A stretch of 64,000 nt of DNA. Source: Elusimicrobiota bacterium (GTDB taxonomy: Bacteria > Elusimicrobiota > Elusimicrobia > FEN-1173). Made by a program: the position numbers and the translations under genes. Of the stretch, positions 23,224 through 31,689 are shown piece after piece. The notes beneath the pieces are model-generated. The model saw only the letters and a list, made by a program, of their open reading frames with translations. It made no database searches and was not told the origin of the DNA. Numbering within the stretch: the stretch's first letter is position 1; the number at the start of each line of letters is the position of its first letter. Location of the stretch: positions 62,001-126,000 of the forward strand of contig JADJJR010000001.1 of the NCBI GenBank assembly GCA_016706425.1. The letters run 5' to 3'.

Positions 23224-24824
23224 CGCGCCACCGCGATCATGCCGGTCACCGTCATGCCTTGGCCGGTTAAGCGGTAGACGTATGTGCCGTTTTCCACGAT
23301 CTGCCCGTCATCGTCCCGGCCGTTCCATTTGTTCATATTCACGATCCGCCGCACGCGCTCACCCCGCACGTTGAAGATTTCAATCGTGTAGTCACCGTCG
23401 GCGTCGCTGATGCCGTCAAAGACGGCGTCGTCCCACACACCGTCGCCGTTGGGGGTGAGGATGCGCTCCTTGGGCCGCACGGATTCGGCGGTGACGCCCA
23501 AGTTGAACGGGAAGAGGGCGTAGAGGCTGAAATGGCTGATGCGCGCCGTCACGCGGTTGGCGGCGGTGTCCACCCGGCCGCCCACGGACCGCCAATCGAC
23601 GCCGTCGTGCCAGAAGATCCGCAAATCGTTCTCGTTCACGGTGGTGCCGTCCACCACGCCGTCCTGGTCGGCGTCCGGGTAGGGCAGGGAAATCGATCCC
23701 GGGCGGTTGAAGTTGATGTTGTCGGGGCCCAGCTCAAAGGCCCGCACGGGTGAAATCCCCCGCAACGTCGGCTGAGTCGCCGTCGGCTCCAGGGACACCG
23801 TCACCGATCGCACCCCGATCCCCCCGGGCAAATCCAACGTCACCCCGGGCAGCCGGGGGTCGCCGACGGCCAACTCCACGCGGCCCCCGGCGTTCGTGAT
23901 GGGGCGGACCACGGTCTGGTTTTGCGGCACCAGGTTCGCCCGGAAATATTCCCGGTGGTCGGCGGGCAACCGCGTGTCGTTCTCGTATTGATCCACGGCC
24001 ACAAAATAGTATTCCAACACGCCGGGGGCCGGCAGCCCGGCGGGCAAGGCCGCGTCCATGGTGTAATGGAATGGATCCCCCGGCACGGGCCGCAAAACAA
24101 CCGGAACATTTTGGAAAACCGGAGCCCCCTCCATGCGATAAAAAAACGTGGCCAGGGTCCCGGCGGATTCCTCCACCACCGTTCCGCCGACCCCCATGGG
24201 GATGTCGATTAAAATCACGTCCTGAAAAGGCGTGTGCGCGAGGGCGGGCCCCTGGATGTCCGATACCAAACTGGATTCCTCCAAAAACAGCCGCGTGCCG
24301 TAGCTCCCCCCGAATTCCCTGCGGGAGAGGTCAAGGCCCAGGTACACCCGGGATCGTCCGGCCGTGGGGACGATCAGGGCCTTCGTCCCTTTCTGGACGT
24401 CGAAATCCGCCTCTCCCTTTTCAATCACCGGGGACCACGACGCCGCCTCGCTTTCGCGGAAGGAGCCGTCGATGGGCTTTTCAGGGAAATTCCGGAAAAA
24501 CAATGGCAGGGGGGGGCCCGTCCCCGCGCCGACCAATCCGCGTTGGGTTTTTCCGTAACGGCCCGTGTTGTCCGTGTAGAGGTACACACGCCGAAAGGAG
24601 GACGGCGAATGGCCGATGTCCAAATAGACCGGGGCCGTGTGGTGGGTCACGCTGGAGGGGAGAACACCGAAATTCAATCCGGTCGTCGACGCGTCGGTGT
24701 CGACGCGGCGAATATCGAGAGTGACCGCCCGCGCGGGGGCCGCCGTCAAAAAGAGTCCCCCCGCGGCGATCCCCAGAACCGCCGACCGCTTCCATGAATG
24801 AGGTCCCGATCCGACCCGAATCAC
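23220..24824 (-). CDS. Secreted protein with FlgD-like C-terminal domain
   Basis: This large exported protein (534 residues) has a signal peptide ending near AAPARA. About 400 residues of beta-rich sequence of unknown role follow, with a Ca-binding-like YPDADQDGVVDG segment. The C-terminal 90 residues are a FlgD-Ig/CHU_C-like domain: RILTPNGDGVWDDAVFDG, YTIEIFNVRGERVRRI and WNGRDDDGQIVENGTYVYRL. Such domains serve as sorting or surface-attachment tails in several phyla. GTG at 24824 overlaps the upstream stop (GTGA), and the gene is followed immediately by a PorV-like barrel, a likely partner in export. Confidence 0.8.
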   Translation of the reverse strand: MIRVGSGPHSWKRSAVLGIAAGGLFLTAAPARAVTLDIRRVDTDASTTGLNFGVLPSSVTHHTAPVYLDIGHSPSSFRRVYLYTDNTGRYGKTQRGLVGAGTGPPLPLFFRNFPEKPIDGSFRESEAASWSPVIEKGEADFDVQKGTKALIVPTAGRSRVYLGLDLSRREFGGSYGTRLFLEESSLVSDIQGPALAHTPFQDVILIDIPMGVGGTVVEESAGTLATFFYRMEGAPVFQNVPVVLRPVPGDPFHYTMDAALPAGLPAPGVLEYYFVAVDQYENDTRLPADHREYFRANLVPQNQTVVRPITNAGGRVELAVGDPRLPGVTLDLPGGIGVRSVTVSLEPTATQPTLRGISPVRAFELGPDNINFNRPGSISLPYPDADQDGVVDGTTVNENDLRIFWHDGVDWRSVGGRVDTAANRVTARISHFSLYALFPFNLGVTAESVRPKERILTPNGDGVWDDAVFDGISDADGDYTIEIFNVRGERVRRIVNMNKWNGRDDDGQIVENGTYVYRLTGQGMTVTGMIAVAR

Positions 24825-25537
24825 TGTTCCAACACCTCCGGTCCGATTTCCTGGTCATGGGCGAGGGTCCGCCCTTGCCCGTCCAAAAAAAACACCCGCA
24901 CCCGGCCGAAGCCGTTCCACGGCCCCTCCGTCAACGGCGTCGCCATTTCAACGGCGGCCGTCGCGCCCGGGGCCAGCGGCACGAGTTCCGTCGGCGGCGT
25001 GCTCCGGCGCCGGCCGTTGGTGAAATACAACTCCGTCACGACCTTGACGCGCAGGGTCACGTTCCCGGCGTTGTGAACCTCCGCGCGCACCCGGGCGTCC
25101 CGGTCCGTCCGACGCGCCACCACCGACCTCACTTCCACCCGGGGCCTTTCAAAGCCCGCCACCACCAGAGACGCGCGCCGAAGGACCCGAATTTCGCTGC
25201 CCTCCGGGCCGGGAACCGTGACGACGACAACGGCCGTCCGTTCACCTTGCCCCTTTTTGCCGGCGCGGGCCTTCAAAAAAACGGTTTTCCTCTGCCCGGA
25301 CCCCAGCCGAACCGGTCGGCGCGACGCCTTCAACCAACCCGCGTCGTCGCCTTCCACCTCGATCCGGGCGACGGTCGGCTCGGCGGTGTCGTTCCGAATG
25401 AAGAGCCGGTCCACCGCTTTTTTCCCCGGGGCAAGCCGAAACAAAAACGCCTCGGGTTCCACGTCCACGGCCCGGGCGGCGACGGAAATCGCTCCCAAGG
25501 CCGCCGCGACAAAGTTACGGGTTCGCGGCCCCGGCAC
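24821..25537 (-). CDS. Periplasmic Ig-like/PapD-like protein
   Basis: This exported 238-residue protein has a short signal region (FVAAALGAISVAARA) and two Ig-like beta-sandwich halves. The first has KKAVDRLFIRNDTAEPTVARIEVEG and QRKTVFLKARA, as in PapD-like or DUF916-like domains. The second has RVRAEVHNAGNVTLRVKVV and LVPLAPGATAAVEM. It starts with GTG at 25537 and overlaps the next upstream gene by 23 nt. Position between another PapD-like protein and a FlgD-CTD protein suggests a periplasmic assembly role. No usher is nearby. The exact family is uncertain. Confidence 0.6.
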   Translation of the reverse strand: MPGPRTRNFVAAALGAISVAARAVDVEPEAFLFRLAPGKKAVDRLFIRNDTAEPTVARIEVEGDDAGWLKASRRPVRLGSGQRKTVFLKARAGKKGQGERTAVVVVTVPGPEGSEIRVLRRASLVVAGFERPRVEVRSVVARRTDRDARVRAEVHNAGNVTLRVKVVTELYFTNGRRRSTPPTELVPLAPGATAAVEMATPLTEGPWNGFGRVRVFFLDGQGRTLAHDQEIGPEVLEQ

Positions 25538-26327
25538 TCGGCGTAAACACAGGGCCGTTCGGCCCGATCACGAGATCAAAATCGCCCCGAAGGGATTGTT
25601 TTGCCCCCGCCAAAGGGGTGAACGTCACATCGACCCGGGCTTTGTATCGTCCGGGAGCGCGGTCGCCCAAAGCGCATTTCCCGTAAAGTTCCCGCGTGCG
25701 GCCGGGGTAGATCGGCGGCCCGTGTTCCAGAGCCGTTCGGTCGAGTTCCAAACCGTCTTCGTTAAACAACGTGACCTCGATGTGGGGACGCACATGGACG
25801 TTCCCTTGGGAAGACAGGGTGGCGCCGTAGCGCCAACCGCCGTCGCCCAGGGGGTACGCGGCCAGCTTGTCCAGAGTCAACGTCAATTCCTCGGTGCCGC
25901 GCACGGCCATGTAAAAGGGGACGGCGTATCCCAATTGGATGCCCACGCCCCCCCCTTTTTGGTCGGGGGGGAGACGAAAAAAGACGAAAGCCATGGTCTC
26001 CCCTTTGAAATCGGCGGGAGCCTTGACGCGGTACTTTAAAACACGATGTCCGTTGGGAGGCAAGACGAAATTTTTTTTTGTTTTTATGTTGAACCAAAGA
26101 TCGGGGGCCAGTGTGCTTTGGCCCGTTTGTTGCCGCCAACCATCCACAACGGAAACATCCACCAGGGTTTCGCTGGCCCGGGGATTGAAAACGGTGATGC
26201 GGCCCTTTTTAACCCGCCCCGGCCCCAGGGACATTTCCACCGTGGTGGGGCTGGTTTGAATAAAAGAACCGGCGAGGCAACGTCCGGCCTCGATCAGTAT
26301 CAACAATAAGAAAATGTATCTTCGCAC
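25515..26327 (-). CDS. PapD-like periplasmic chaperone-type protein
   Basis: This 270-residue exported protein has a signal peptide (MRRYIFLLLILIEAGRCLAG). Its N-terminal domain looks like a pilus chaperone or P-pilus-assembly-like domain: VEMSLGPGRVKKGRITVFNP, WFNIKTKKNFVLPPNGHRVL and ETMAFVFFRLPP. The second domain has VRPHIEVTLFNEDGLELDR. It starts with GTG at 26327, 55 nt after the upstream stop across a strong hairpin. It is probably the first structural gene of a surface-protein operon running to 21656. Similarity is by pattern only. Confidence 0.6.
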   Translation of the reverse strand: MRRYIFLLLILIEAGRCLAGSFIQTSPTTVEMSLGPGRVKKGRITVFNPRASETLVDVSVVDGWRQQTGQSTLAPDLWFNIKTKKNFVLPPNGHRVLKYRVKAPADFKGETMAFVFFRLPPDQKGGGVGIQLGYAVPFYMAVRGTEELTLTLDKLAAYPLGDGGWRYGATLSSQGNVHVRPHIEVTLFNEDGLELDRTALEHGPPIYPGRTRELYGKCALGDRAPGRYKARVDVTFTPLAGAKQSLRGDFDLVIGPNGPVFTPSAGAANP

Positions 26328-26343
26328 GGGGAAACCCCCCGAT

Positions 26344-26369
26344 CGCCGGGGGGGGTCCCCCCCCCGGCG
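26344..26369 (-). repeat. G8/C8 hairpin between two secreted-protein genes
   Basis: CGCC followed by eight G (26344-26355) is complementary to eight C followed by GGCG (26358-26369), a 12-bp stem with a 2-nt spacer. There is no U tract after it on the minus strand, so it is not a standard terminator. It lies between the abundant-looking secreted-protein gene (stop 26383) and the PapD-like gene, where it could stabilise the upstream mRNA or lower read-through. Confidence 0.6.
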
Positions 26370-26382
26370 TCGGAGCGTTAAG

Positions 26383-27177
26383 TCACTCGTTAATCAGGTC
26401 GAACTTGACCGTGGTGGCGTAATCCCCCCCGGCCGATCCGTTGAAGTTGGCTTCCGCGTAATAATAGAAGTCCGCGAGACGGCCGCCCAGAAGCGCCTCG
26501 TTGCCCGGGTTGACGTTCGGGCGTACGATGGTGGTGGAGGACGGGTTACCGAAGGCGATGTTGCAATAGCCCCCCGCGTCCGAACCGGTGAAGCTTTCGT
26601 CTTTGGTGTTCTTTCCATCGACGATGACATCGTTGGAGGGATCGTTGTAGTCTTTGAAGTCCTTCAGGTAGGTCCAGCCGTTGCCTCCGGTGATCAACCC
26701 GGTGGTGGTGCTTTTGATCGAGCCGAATTGCGGGTCGCCCGTGCCGGGTCCGCCCCCGGCGTGGGTGCCGGTGTCGGGGAGGATCATCCAGCCCATGGCC
26801 GCTTTGTTGCCGTCACCGGCCTTCATACCGCCGAAGTTCCAGCCCCAGGTGGTGGTGGTCGGGGTCGTCGCGGGGAAGTTGTCGGTGTAGGTGCGCAAAC
26901 GCCAAGACGGGGCGTTATCGTCCACCTTAATTTTTACGGCCTGGAGAGGCTTGTTGGACCAGAGAGCCGGCGTCCCGTTGATGGTGCCGAAGTTCAAGGT
27001 GCGGACGGCTGTCAAGTTGTTGTTGGACATGATCATGACGTCTGTGTAGAGATCATCGACCACGCTGACTGTGGCGACGGCATCGACGGTGTTGACGGCA
27101 ACGATGGTCTCGGCGCGGGCCGTGGTGACGAAACCGGCCACCAGAGCCGCCGTGCCGAATGCGAATAACTTCTTCAT
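26383..27177 (-). CDS. Secreted protein of unknown function with strong expression signals
   Basis: This 264-residue exported protein has a clean signal peptide (MKKLFAFGTAALVAGFVTTARA). The mature part is rich in Thr, Gly and Asn and predicted to be beta-rich (VDDLYTDVMIMSNNNL, LQAVKIKVDDNAPSWRLRTY, GGRLADFYYYAEANFNG, DYATTVKFDLINE). I recognise no family. ATG at 27177 has a strong AGGAGG 8 nt upstream, a TACAAT -10 box and a direct-repeat operator further up, and a robust hairpin after the stop. This suggests an abundant, regulated surface or periplasmic protein. Confidence 0.8.
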   Translation of the reverse strand: MKKLFAFGTAALVAGFVTTARAETIVAVNTVDAVATVSVVDDLYTDVMIMSNNNLTAVRTLNFGTINGTPALWSNKPLQAVKIKVDDNAPSWRLRTYTDNFPATTPTTTTWGWNFGGMKAGDGNKAAMGWMILPDTGTHAGGGPGTGDPQFGSIKSTTTGLITGGNGWTYLKDFKDYNDPSNDVIVDGKNTKDESFTGSDAGGYCNIAFGNPSSTTIVRPNVNPGNEALLGGRLADFYYYAEANFNGSAGGDYATTVKFDLINE

Positions 27178-27263
27178 CGGGGATTCCTCCTGTGAATGGA
27201 TTGCGAACTGCGGGCTCCCGGCGGGGTGGTCTTCGCCCACGTCAGCGGGGGCTTTGTGGACAT

Positions 27264-27317
27264 ATTGTAAACCGGGGGGCCGAAGAAAGGTCGAAATAGT
27301 TGTAACGTCGATGTAAC
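27264..27317 (-). promoter_or_regulatory. Promoter with TGTAAC direct-repeat operator
   Basis: A TACAAT -10 (plus-strand ATTGTA, 27264-27269) lies about 80 nt before the start codon at 27177. Upstream, two GTTACA half-sites on the minus strand (plus TGTAAC at 27301-27306 and 27312-27317) repeat with 11-bp spacing, the geometry of OmpR/PhoB-type binding sites. AATAGTTG overlaps the first copy. The same elements occur before the giant gene at 60442-60468. Confidence 0.5.
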
Positions 27318-27388
27318 ATTTTATTGCCCGCGAGGGCTTAAAAAAAGCCCCGACGCAAGGGGGGCGGTCCGCGGCTTTTCCTCGACGG

Positions 27389-27430
27389 AAAAAACCGCGG
27401 GCCCGCGCCGTCTCCGGCGCGGGCCCGCGG
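27389..27430 (-). terminator. Strong intrinsic terminator after the double jelly-roll gene
   Basis: A 16-bp perfect GC stem (27395-27410 with 27415-27430) with a 4-nt loop is followed on the minus strand by six T residues (27389-27394). It lies 20 nt after the stop codon at 27450 and separates the carbohydrate locus from the secreted-protein gene. The rest of 27178-27449 holds the promoter above and no gene. Confidence 0.92.
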
Positions 27431-27449
27431 AAGCAAACGTTCGGGGAAT

Positions 27450-28535
27450 TTAGCGGACGATCTTGATCTCGCCCACGATGATCTTGCCGCCCCCGCCGGA
27501 CCCGCTCACGGCAATGTCCAGGTAACGGATGAGGGAGGAGTCCAAACGGTTGTCGCCGCCCCACCTGTAGGAAAAGTCCGACAAGGGGATGGTGATGTCC
27601 TGCCATTGGCCGGAAGCGCCCAGGCCGGGGAAGTCCTTACCGAAAGTGGAATCGTCGCGATCGATCAGTTTGATTTCGACGTTGTTCGGTTCCCCCTCGC
27701 CCTTCACGCGGATGAAGATGGACGGGTTGCCGCTCAAGTCGGCGTTCAACGACCGACGCGCCGACACCCATTGACCGGCCGGGATGGAGTACTTAAAGGC
27801 CAAGGCCTTGGTGCCTTTGGGGCCCGTGGTGGATTCCAAATTGATGGACGAGGCTTCGCCTTTCGCCACCATCCAGCCTTCTTTGGTTCCACCGTCAAAG
27901 ATCATGCCGTCCTTGCGGATGTTCCCCTCTTTGGGGGCCGCGGTCAGCCGCAGGTCCGAGACCAGCAATTCCCCCGCCCCGCCGTCGCCTTTGGAAATGG
28001 CGAAATAAATGTCCTTCACGCGGCCCAGGGCCGGGTCGCCGCCCCACCAGTAGCTGAAATCGGCTTCCGAGAGGGTCAAATGGACCCAGTCGCCGGACTC
28101 GCTGAGGATGGGCCGTTTCACGCCGTAATTCGTGTCGTCCTCGTCCACCAGCTTAATCTCGAGGTTGTTGTTGGCGCCTTTGCCCTTCACCCAAATCGAC
28201 AGGGCCTTGTTGCGGAAATCGTCGATGACGAAACCCTTGGTGAACGACACCCAGCTTCCGTTTTTCAGGTCGTAGGCGACGCGCAAGGCCGAACCGCCCT
28301 TGCCCGCCACCTGGCTCAGCCGAATTTCGGAGGAGTTGTCCCGGGCCGAGGTCCAGTCCATTTTCGCGAAATTGTCCAACAACAGCCCCCCGCCCGAGGC
28401 CGGGACCATCGCCGCCGCCGCGGCCGGTTTGGATACGCTTTTGGCTTTGCTGTTCGTTTTGGCTTGGAGGGGCATGCCGGAAAGGGCCAGGCTCAGGGCC
28501 CAAAGGCAGGCCATTCCTTGGTGAAGACGTTTCAT
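27450..28535 (-). CDS. Secreted protein with two CBM11-like domains
   Basis: This 361-residue exported protein is essentially a tandem duplication. After the signal peptide (LWALSLALSGMPLQA) and a low-complexity KSVSKPAAAAA linker come two jelly-roll domains. The first (about 50-200) has LLLDNFAKMD, LSIWVKGKGANNNLEIKLVD and ADFSYWWGGD. The second (about 212-361) has IFIRVKGEGEPNNVEIKLID, WQDITIPLSDFSYRWGGD and IIVGEIKIVR. These resemble CBM11/CIA30-like modules. ATG at 28535 has AAGGAG 9 nt upstream, and a strong terminator follows. It lies 52 nt after malG-like and may be the operon's last gene or a separate unit. Confidence 0.78.
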   Translation of the reverse strand: MKRLHQGMACLWALSLALSGMPLQAKTNSKAKSVSKPAAAAAMVPASGGGLLLDNFAKMDWTSARDNSSEIRLSQVAGKGGSALRVAYDLKNGSWVSFTKGFVIDDFRNKALSIWVKGKGANNNLEIKLVDEDDTNYGVKRPILSESGDWVHLTLSEADFSYWWGGDPALGRVKDIYFAISKGDGGAGELLVSDLRLTAAPKEGNIRKDGMIFDGGTKEGWMVAKGEASSINLESTTGPKGTKALAFKYSIPAGQWVSARRSLNADLSGNPSIFIRVKGEGEPNNVEIKLIDRDDSTFGKDFPGLGASGQWQDITIPLSDFSYRWGGDNRLDSSLIRYLDIAVSGSGGGGKIIVGEIKIVR

Positions 28536-28587
28536 GGAATGACTCCTTAATTAGGAAGTTAACCGCAAAATCGGGGCGCGCCGGCGC

Positions 28588-29433
28588 TCACTCTTTGAGG
28601 CCCGTGGTCGCGATCCCTTGAATAACATATTTTTGCGCGGCCAAGAACACCGCGATCACCGGCAGCACGACGATCACCGCCGCCGCCATCAGAAGGCCGA
28701 AATCCGTCGGGTGCTGGCCGTTCAGGTTGGCCAGGGCGACGGGAAGCGTGTAGCGGTCCTCCCGGACCATCACGATCAACGGCCACAAAAAGTCGTTCCA
28801 GGACCCCATGAAGGTGAAGATGCCCAGCGTCGCCAAAACCGGCCGGCAGAGGGGCAGGACCACGCTCCAATAAATCCGGAACTCCGAACACCCGTCGATG
28901 CGCGCGGATTCGATGAGATCGTTGGGAATGGACATCATGAACTGGCGGATGAGGAAAATGCCGAAAACGTTGGCGCTGACCGGGATGATCAATCCCGCGT
29001 AACTGTTCAACAAACCCAGCTTTTTCAACAGCAGGAACACGGGGATCATGGTGAGTTGCCCGGGCACCATCATGGTCGCCAGGAGAAAATTGAAGATCTT
29101 GTCCCGGTGGCGGAAACGGTGCTTCGCGAAGGCGTAGCCCGCCATGGAGTTGATGAAGAGGGACAACACCGTCATGGTCACGGACACCAACAGGCTGTTG
29201 CGAAAATGGGTGAGGAAATTCACTTCGCGGATCAATTGGGCGTACCAGCGCAGGGTCGGCGCGTCCGGGATCCAGGACGGTGGGTAGGAAAAAATCCCTT
29301 CGCCGGACTTGAAAGAGGTCGAGATCATCCAAAAGAACGGTAACAGGGTGGCCGCCGCCGTGGCCAACAACAGCACATGGACGCCGGAAATCGACAGCCC
29401 GTCGGCCACCCACCGCTTGAGGCGCGAATTCAT
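28588..29433 (-). CDS. ABC sugar transporter permease (MalG-type)
   Basis: This 281-residue inner-membrane permease of a CUT1-type carbohydrate importer has six helices. The N-terminal region includes LLPFFWMISTSFKSGEGIF, characteristic of MalG-like subunits. The cytoplasmic EAA loop reads ESARIDGCSEFRIYWSVVLP and contacts the ATPase. ATG at 29433 overlaps the stop of the fused binding protein/permease gene (ATGA). No ATP-binding subunit is encoded nearby, so a shared MsmK/MsmX-type ATPase elsewhere is expected. Confidence 0.92.
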   Translation of the reverse strand: MNSRLKRWVADGLSISGVHVLLLATAAATLLPFFWMISTSFKSGEGIFSYPPSWIPDAPTLRWYAQLIREVNFLTHFRNSLLVSVTMTVLSLFINSMAGYAFAKHRFRHRDKIFNFLLATMMVPGQLTMIPVFLLLKKLGLLNSYAGLIIPVSANVFGIFLIRQFMMSIPNDLIESARIDGCSEFRIYWSVVLPLCRPVLATLGIFTFMGSWNDFLWPLIVMVREDRYTLPVALANLNGQHPTDFGLLMAAAVIVVLPVIAVFLAAQKYVIQGIATTGLKE

Positions 29434-31688
29434 CCCAGCACCTCAAAACCGGTCTTCTTCAACCGCATCTGCACAAAGGTGAAGACGAAGATCAGTCCGA
29501 ACAGCGTGTAGCTGATGGCCGAGGCGTACCCCAGGTTGAAGAACCGGAACCCGTGGTTGTACATGTAAAGCACGATCGACATGGTGGAATCCAGGGGCCC
29601 GCCCTTGGTCATCACGTAGGGTTCGGCGAAGAACTGCAGATAGCCGATGGTGGTCATGATGAGGACGAAAAGCAGGGTCGGCGCGAGGCCCGGGATGGTG
29701 ATGTAACGGAAGCTCTGCCACCCGCTCGCCCCGTCGATGCGGGCGGCCTCGTACTGGCTTTCGGGAATGGTCTGCAAGCCCGCCAAAAAGATCACCATGT
29801 TGTAGCCGAAATTTTTCCAGACGGCCATGAGGATCAAGGACGGCAGAGAGGTGTGCGGGTCGGCGATCCAGGAGAGCTTAGCGAGGCCCAGGGACGACAG
29901 CACCCAGTTCAAAAACCCGTATTCAAAATTGTACATCCAGCGCCAGACCACGGCGACCGCCACGATGGTCGTGACCTGGGGCGAGAAGAGCGCGATGCGG
30001 TAAAACCGTTTCCCCCGGATGAATTTTTGGTTCAGGGCCACCGCCGCCAGGAGCGACACGCCGATGGTGAGCGGCACGCCCACGCCGGTGAAGTACAACG
30101 TGTTCCACAGGGCCCGCCAAAACACCGGGTCCTGGACGATGCGGGCGTAATTTTGGATGCCGATGAACTGGATTTTGCGCCACTCGTTGATGCTGAAAAT
30201 GTTGAGGTCCGTCAGGCTCATGAGGAAGGACACGGCGATGGGCACGAAAAGGAAAGTCACCAAAAGAATCAGGGCCGGGACGGTGAAAAGATACCCCACG
30301 ATGTCGCGCTGGAAGAATTCGCTCCAACGGAAGGGCGGCTCCTCCCCGCCGTTCAACCGGTGCAAGCGCAACTTCAGGAACCAGCGCAACCACAGTCCCG
30401 CCGCCGCCAGCAGCGCGGCCGCGCCGAACCACCACCAAAAAGTGCGCCAGGTTCCCGGCTTCCAGTGGGAGTCCGTCTGCAGCTTGAGGATGCGGGCCTG
30501 GAGGTCGGCGAGGGAGGCTTCGACGTCCTTGGGACCCATCCTCGGGTCCAACACGATTTTTTCCATGGCGTCGTCGATGGCGTTGGCGACCTGCTCCCAC
30601 TCGGGGATCGTCGGGGGGCTGGCGGTGTCGAACATCTGCTGGCCGAACACCTGGATGAGCGGCTTGTCGGCGAAATAGGGGTCTTTCCAGGCTTTCGTCG
30701 CGGAAGGCAGGTCGGTCGTGATCTTCATCCATTCGACCTGGTTGGTCGGCTCGCTCATAAATTCCAGGAATTTCCAGGCCAGGTCTTTCTTTTTGGAATC
30801 TTTGAAGATCACCAAATTGCTGCCGCCGACGAACGATGTCCGGTTCTTTTTGCCGGGCAACACCGCCACGCCCCATCGCCCCGTCATCTCGGGCAGTTCT
30901 TTGCGCGTCAGCTCCACCATCCAGGGACCCGAGATGAACATGGGAAGGTAGCCGGTCTTGAAGGCGTGGAACAGGTTCATGTCCGCCGCCTCTTTGGTCG
31001 GGCTCAAGCCTTCGCGGAAGAAACCGACGTAATGGTCCACGGCTTCGGCGAATTCGGGGGCGGCGGGCTTCAGGGGGTCGCCGCCGTTCTGCCAGACGGC
31101 CAACAGCAATTCGTTCCAGCTCCGCGCGCCGAGGGCGATGCCGTAGGCTTTTTTGCCGTCCGCGGTGCGGCGCTCGGCCAGGCGGCGCGCCGCGGTCTTA
31201 AGCTCTTCCCAGTCCTTGGGCGGGTTGGGGAACCCCACCTGGGCCAGCAAATCTTTTCGGTAAAACAACACGCGGGTGTCCACGTACCAGGGCAGGCCGT
31301 AGAGGGTGCCGTTCACGACGCAGGTCTGGAGCGCCCCGGGGAAGAACGCGTCGCGCCGGGCGAAGACCGACCCGTCCGCCTGGGCGCCCACGGGTTCCAG
31401 GGCCCCCATGGCGGCGAATTCGGCCATCCAGGTGGTGCCCAGTTGGCTGACGTCGGGGGGGATTCCCCCGACCACGGAGGTCAACAGTTTGGCGTGGGCC
31501 GCCTCCCAAGGCACGGCCTGGGTTTCGATCCGGACACCCGGGTTTAAGGCCTCGAAGCGCCGGGCCATTTGGGCGATCTTCTTGCCCTCCTCGCCCATGG
31601 CCCAGACGACGAGCGGCCCCTCCGCCGCGGCGCGGCCGGCCCAAAGGGCCAGGGTCAGCGCGGCGAGCGAAAGGGCGCGGCGGCGCAT
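29430..31688 (-). CDS. Fused sugar-binding protein and MalF-type ABC permease
   Basis: The 752-residue chain joins two normally separate importer parts. Residues 1-22 are a signal peptide. About 23-400 form an extracellular solute-binding protein family 1 domain (PLVVWAMGEEGKKIAQMARR, GLPWYVDTRVLFYRKDLL, FISGPWMVELTRKELPEM, FVGGSNLVIFKDSKKKDLAW). About 420-440 is a linking helix (TFWWWFGAAALLAAAGLWLR). About 475-752 is a MalF-type permease with GYLFTVPALILLVTFLFVP and the EAA loop YEAARIDGASGWQSFRYITI. Physical linkage tethers the binding protein to its channel. ATG at 31688 lies 1 nt after the upstream stop. Substrate unknown; an oligosaccharide is likely from context. Confidence 0.92.
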   Translation of the reverse strand: MRRRALSLAALTLALWAGRAAAEGPLVVWAMGEEGKKIAQMARRFEALNPGVRIETQAVPWEAAHAKLLTSVVGGIPPDVSQLGTTWMAEFAAMGALEPVGAQADGSVFARRDAFFPGALQTCVVNGTLYGLPWYVDTRVLFYRKDLLAQVGFPNPPKDWEELKTAARRLAERRTADGKKAYGIALGARSWNELLLAVWQNGGDPLKPAAPEFAEAVDHYVGFFREGLSPTKEAADMNLFHAFKTGYLPMFISGPWMVELTRKELPEMTGRWGVAVLPGKKNRTSFVGGSNLVIFKDSKKKDLAWKFLEFMSEPTNQVEWMKITTDLPSATKAWKDPYFADKPLIQVFGQQMFDTASPPTIPEWEQVANAIDDAMEKIVLDPRMGPKDVEASLADLQARILKLQTDSHWKPGTWRTFWWWFGAAALLAAAGLWLRWFLKLRLHRLNGGEEPPFRWSEFFQRDIVGYLFTVPALILLVTFLFVPIAVSFLMSLTDLNIFSINEWRKIQFIGIQNYARIVQDPVFWRALWNTLYFTGVGVPLTIGVSLLAAVALNQKFIRGKRFYRIALFSPQVTTIVAVAVVWRWMYNFEYGFLNWVLSSLGLAKLSWIADPHTSLPSLILMAVWKNFGYNMVIFLAGLQTIPESQYEAARIDGASGWQSFRYITIPGLAPTLLFVLIMTTIGYLQFFAEPYVMTKGGPLDSTMSIVLYMYNHGFRFFNLGYASAISYTLFGLIFVFTFVQMRLKKTGFEVLG

Positions 31689-31689
31689 T

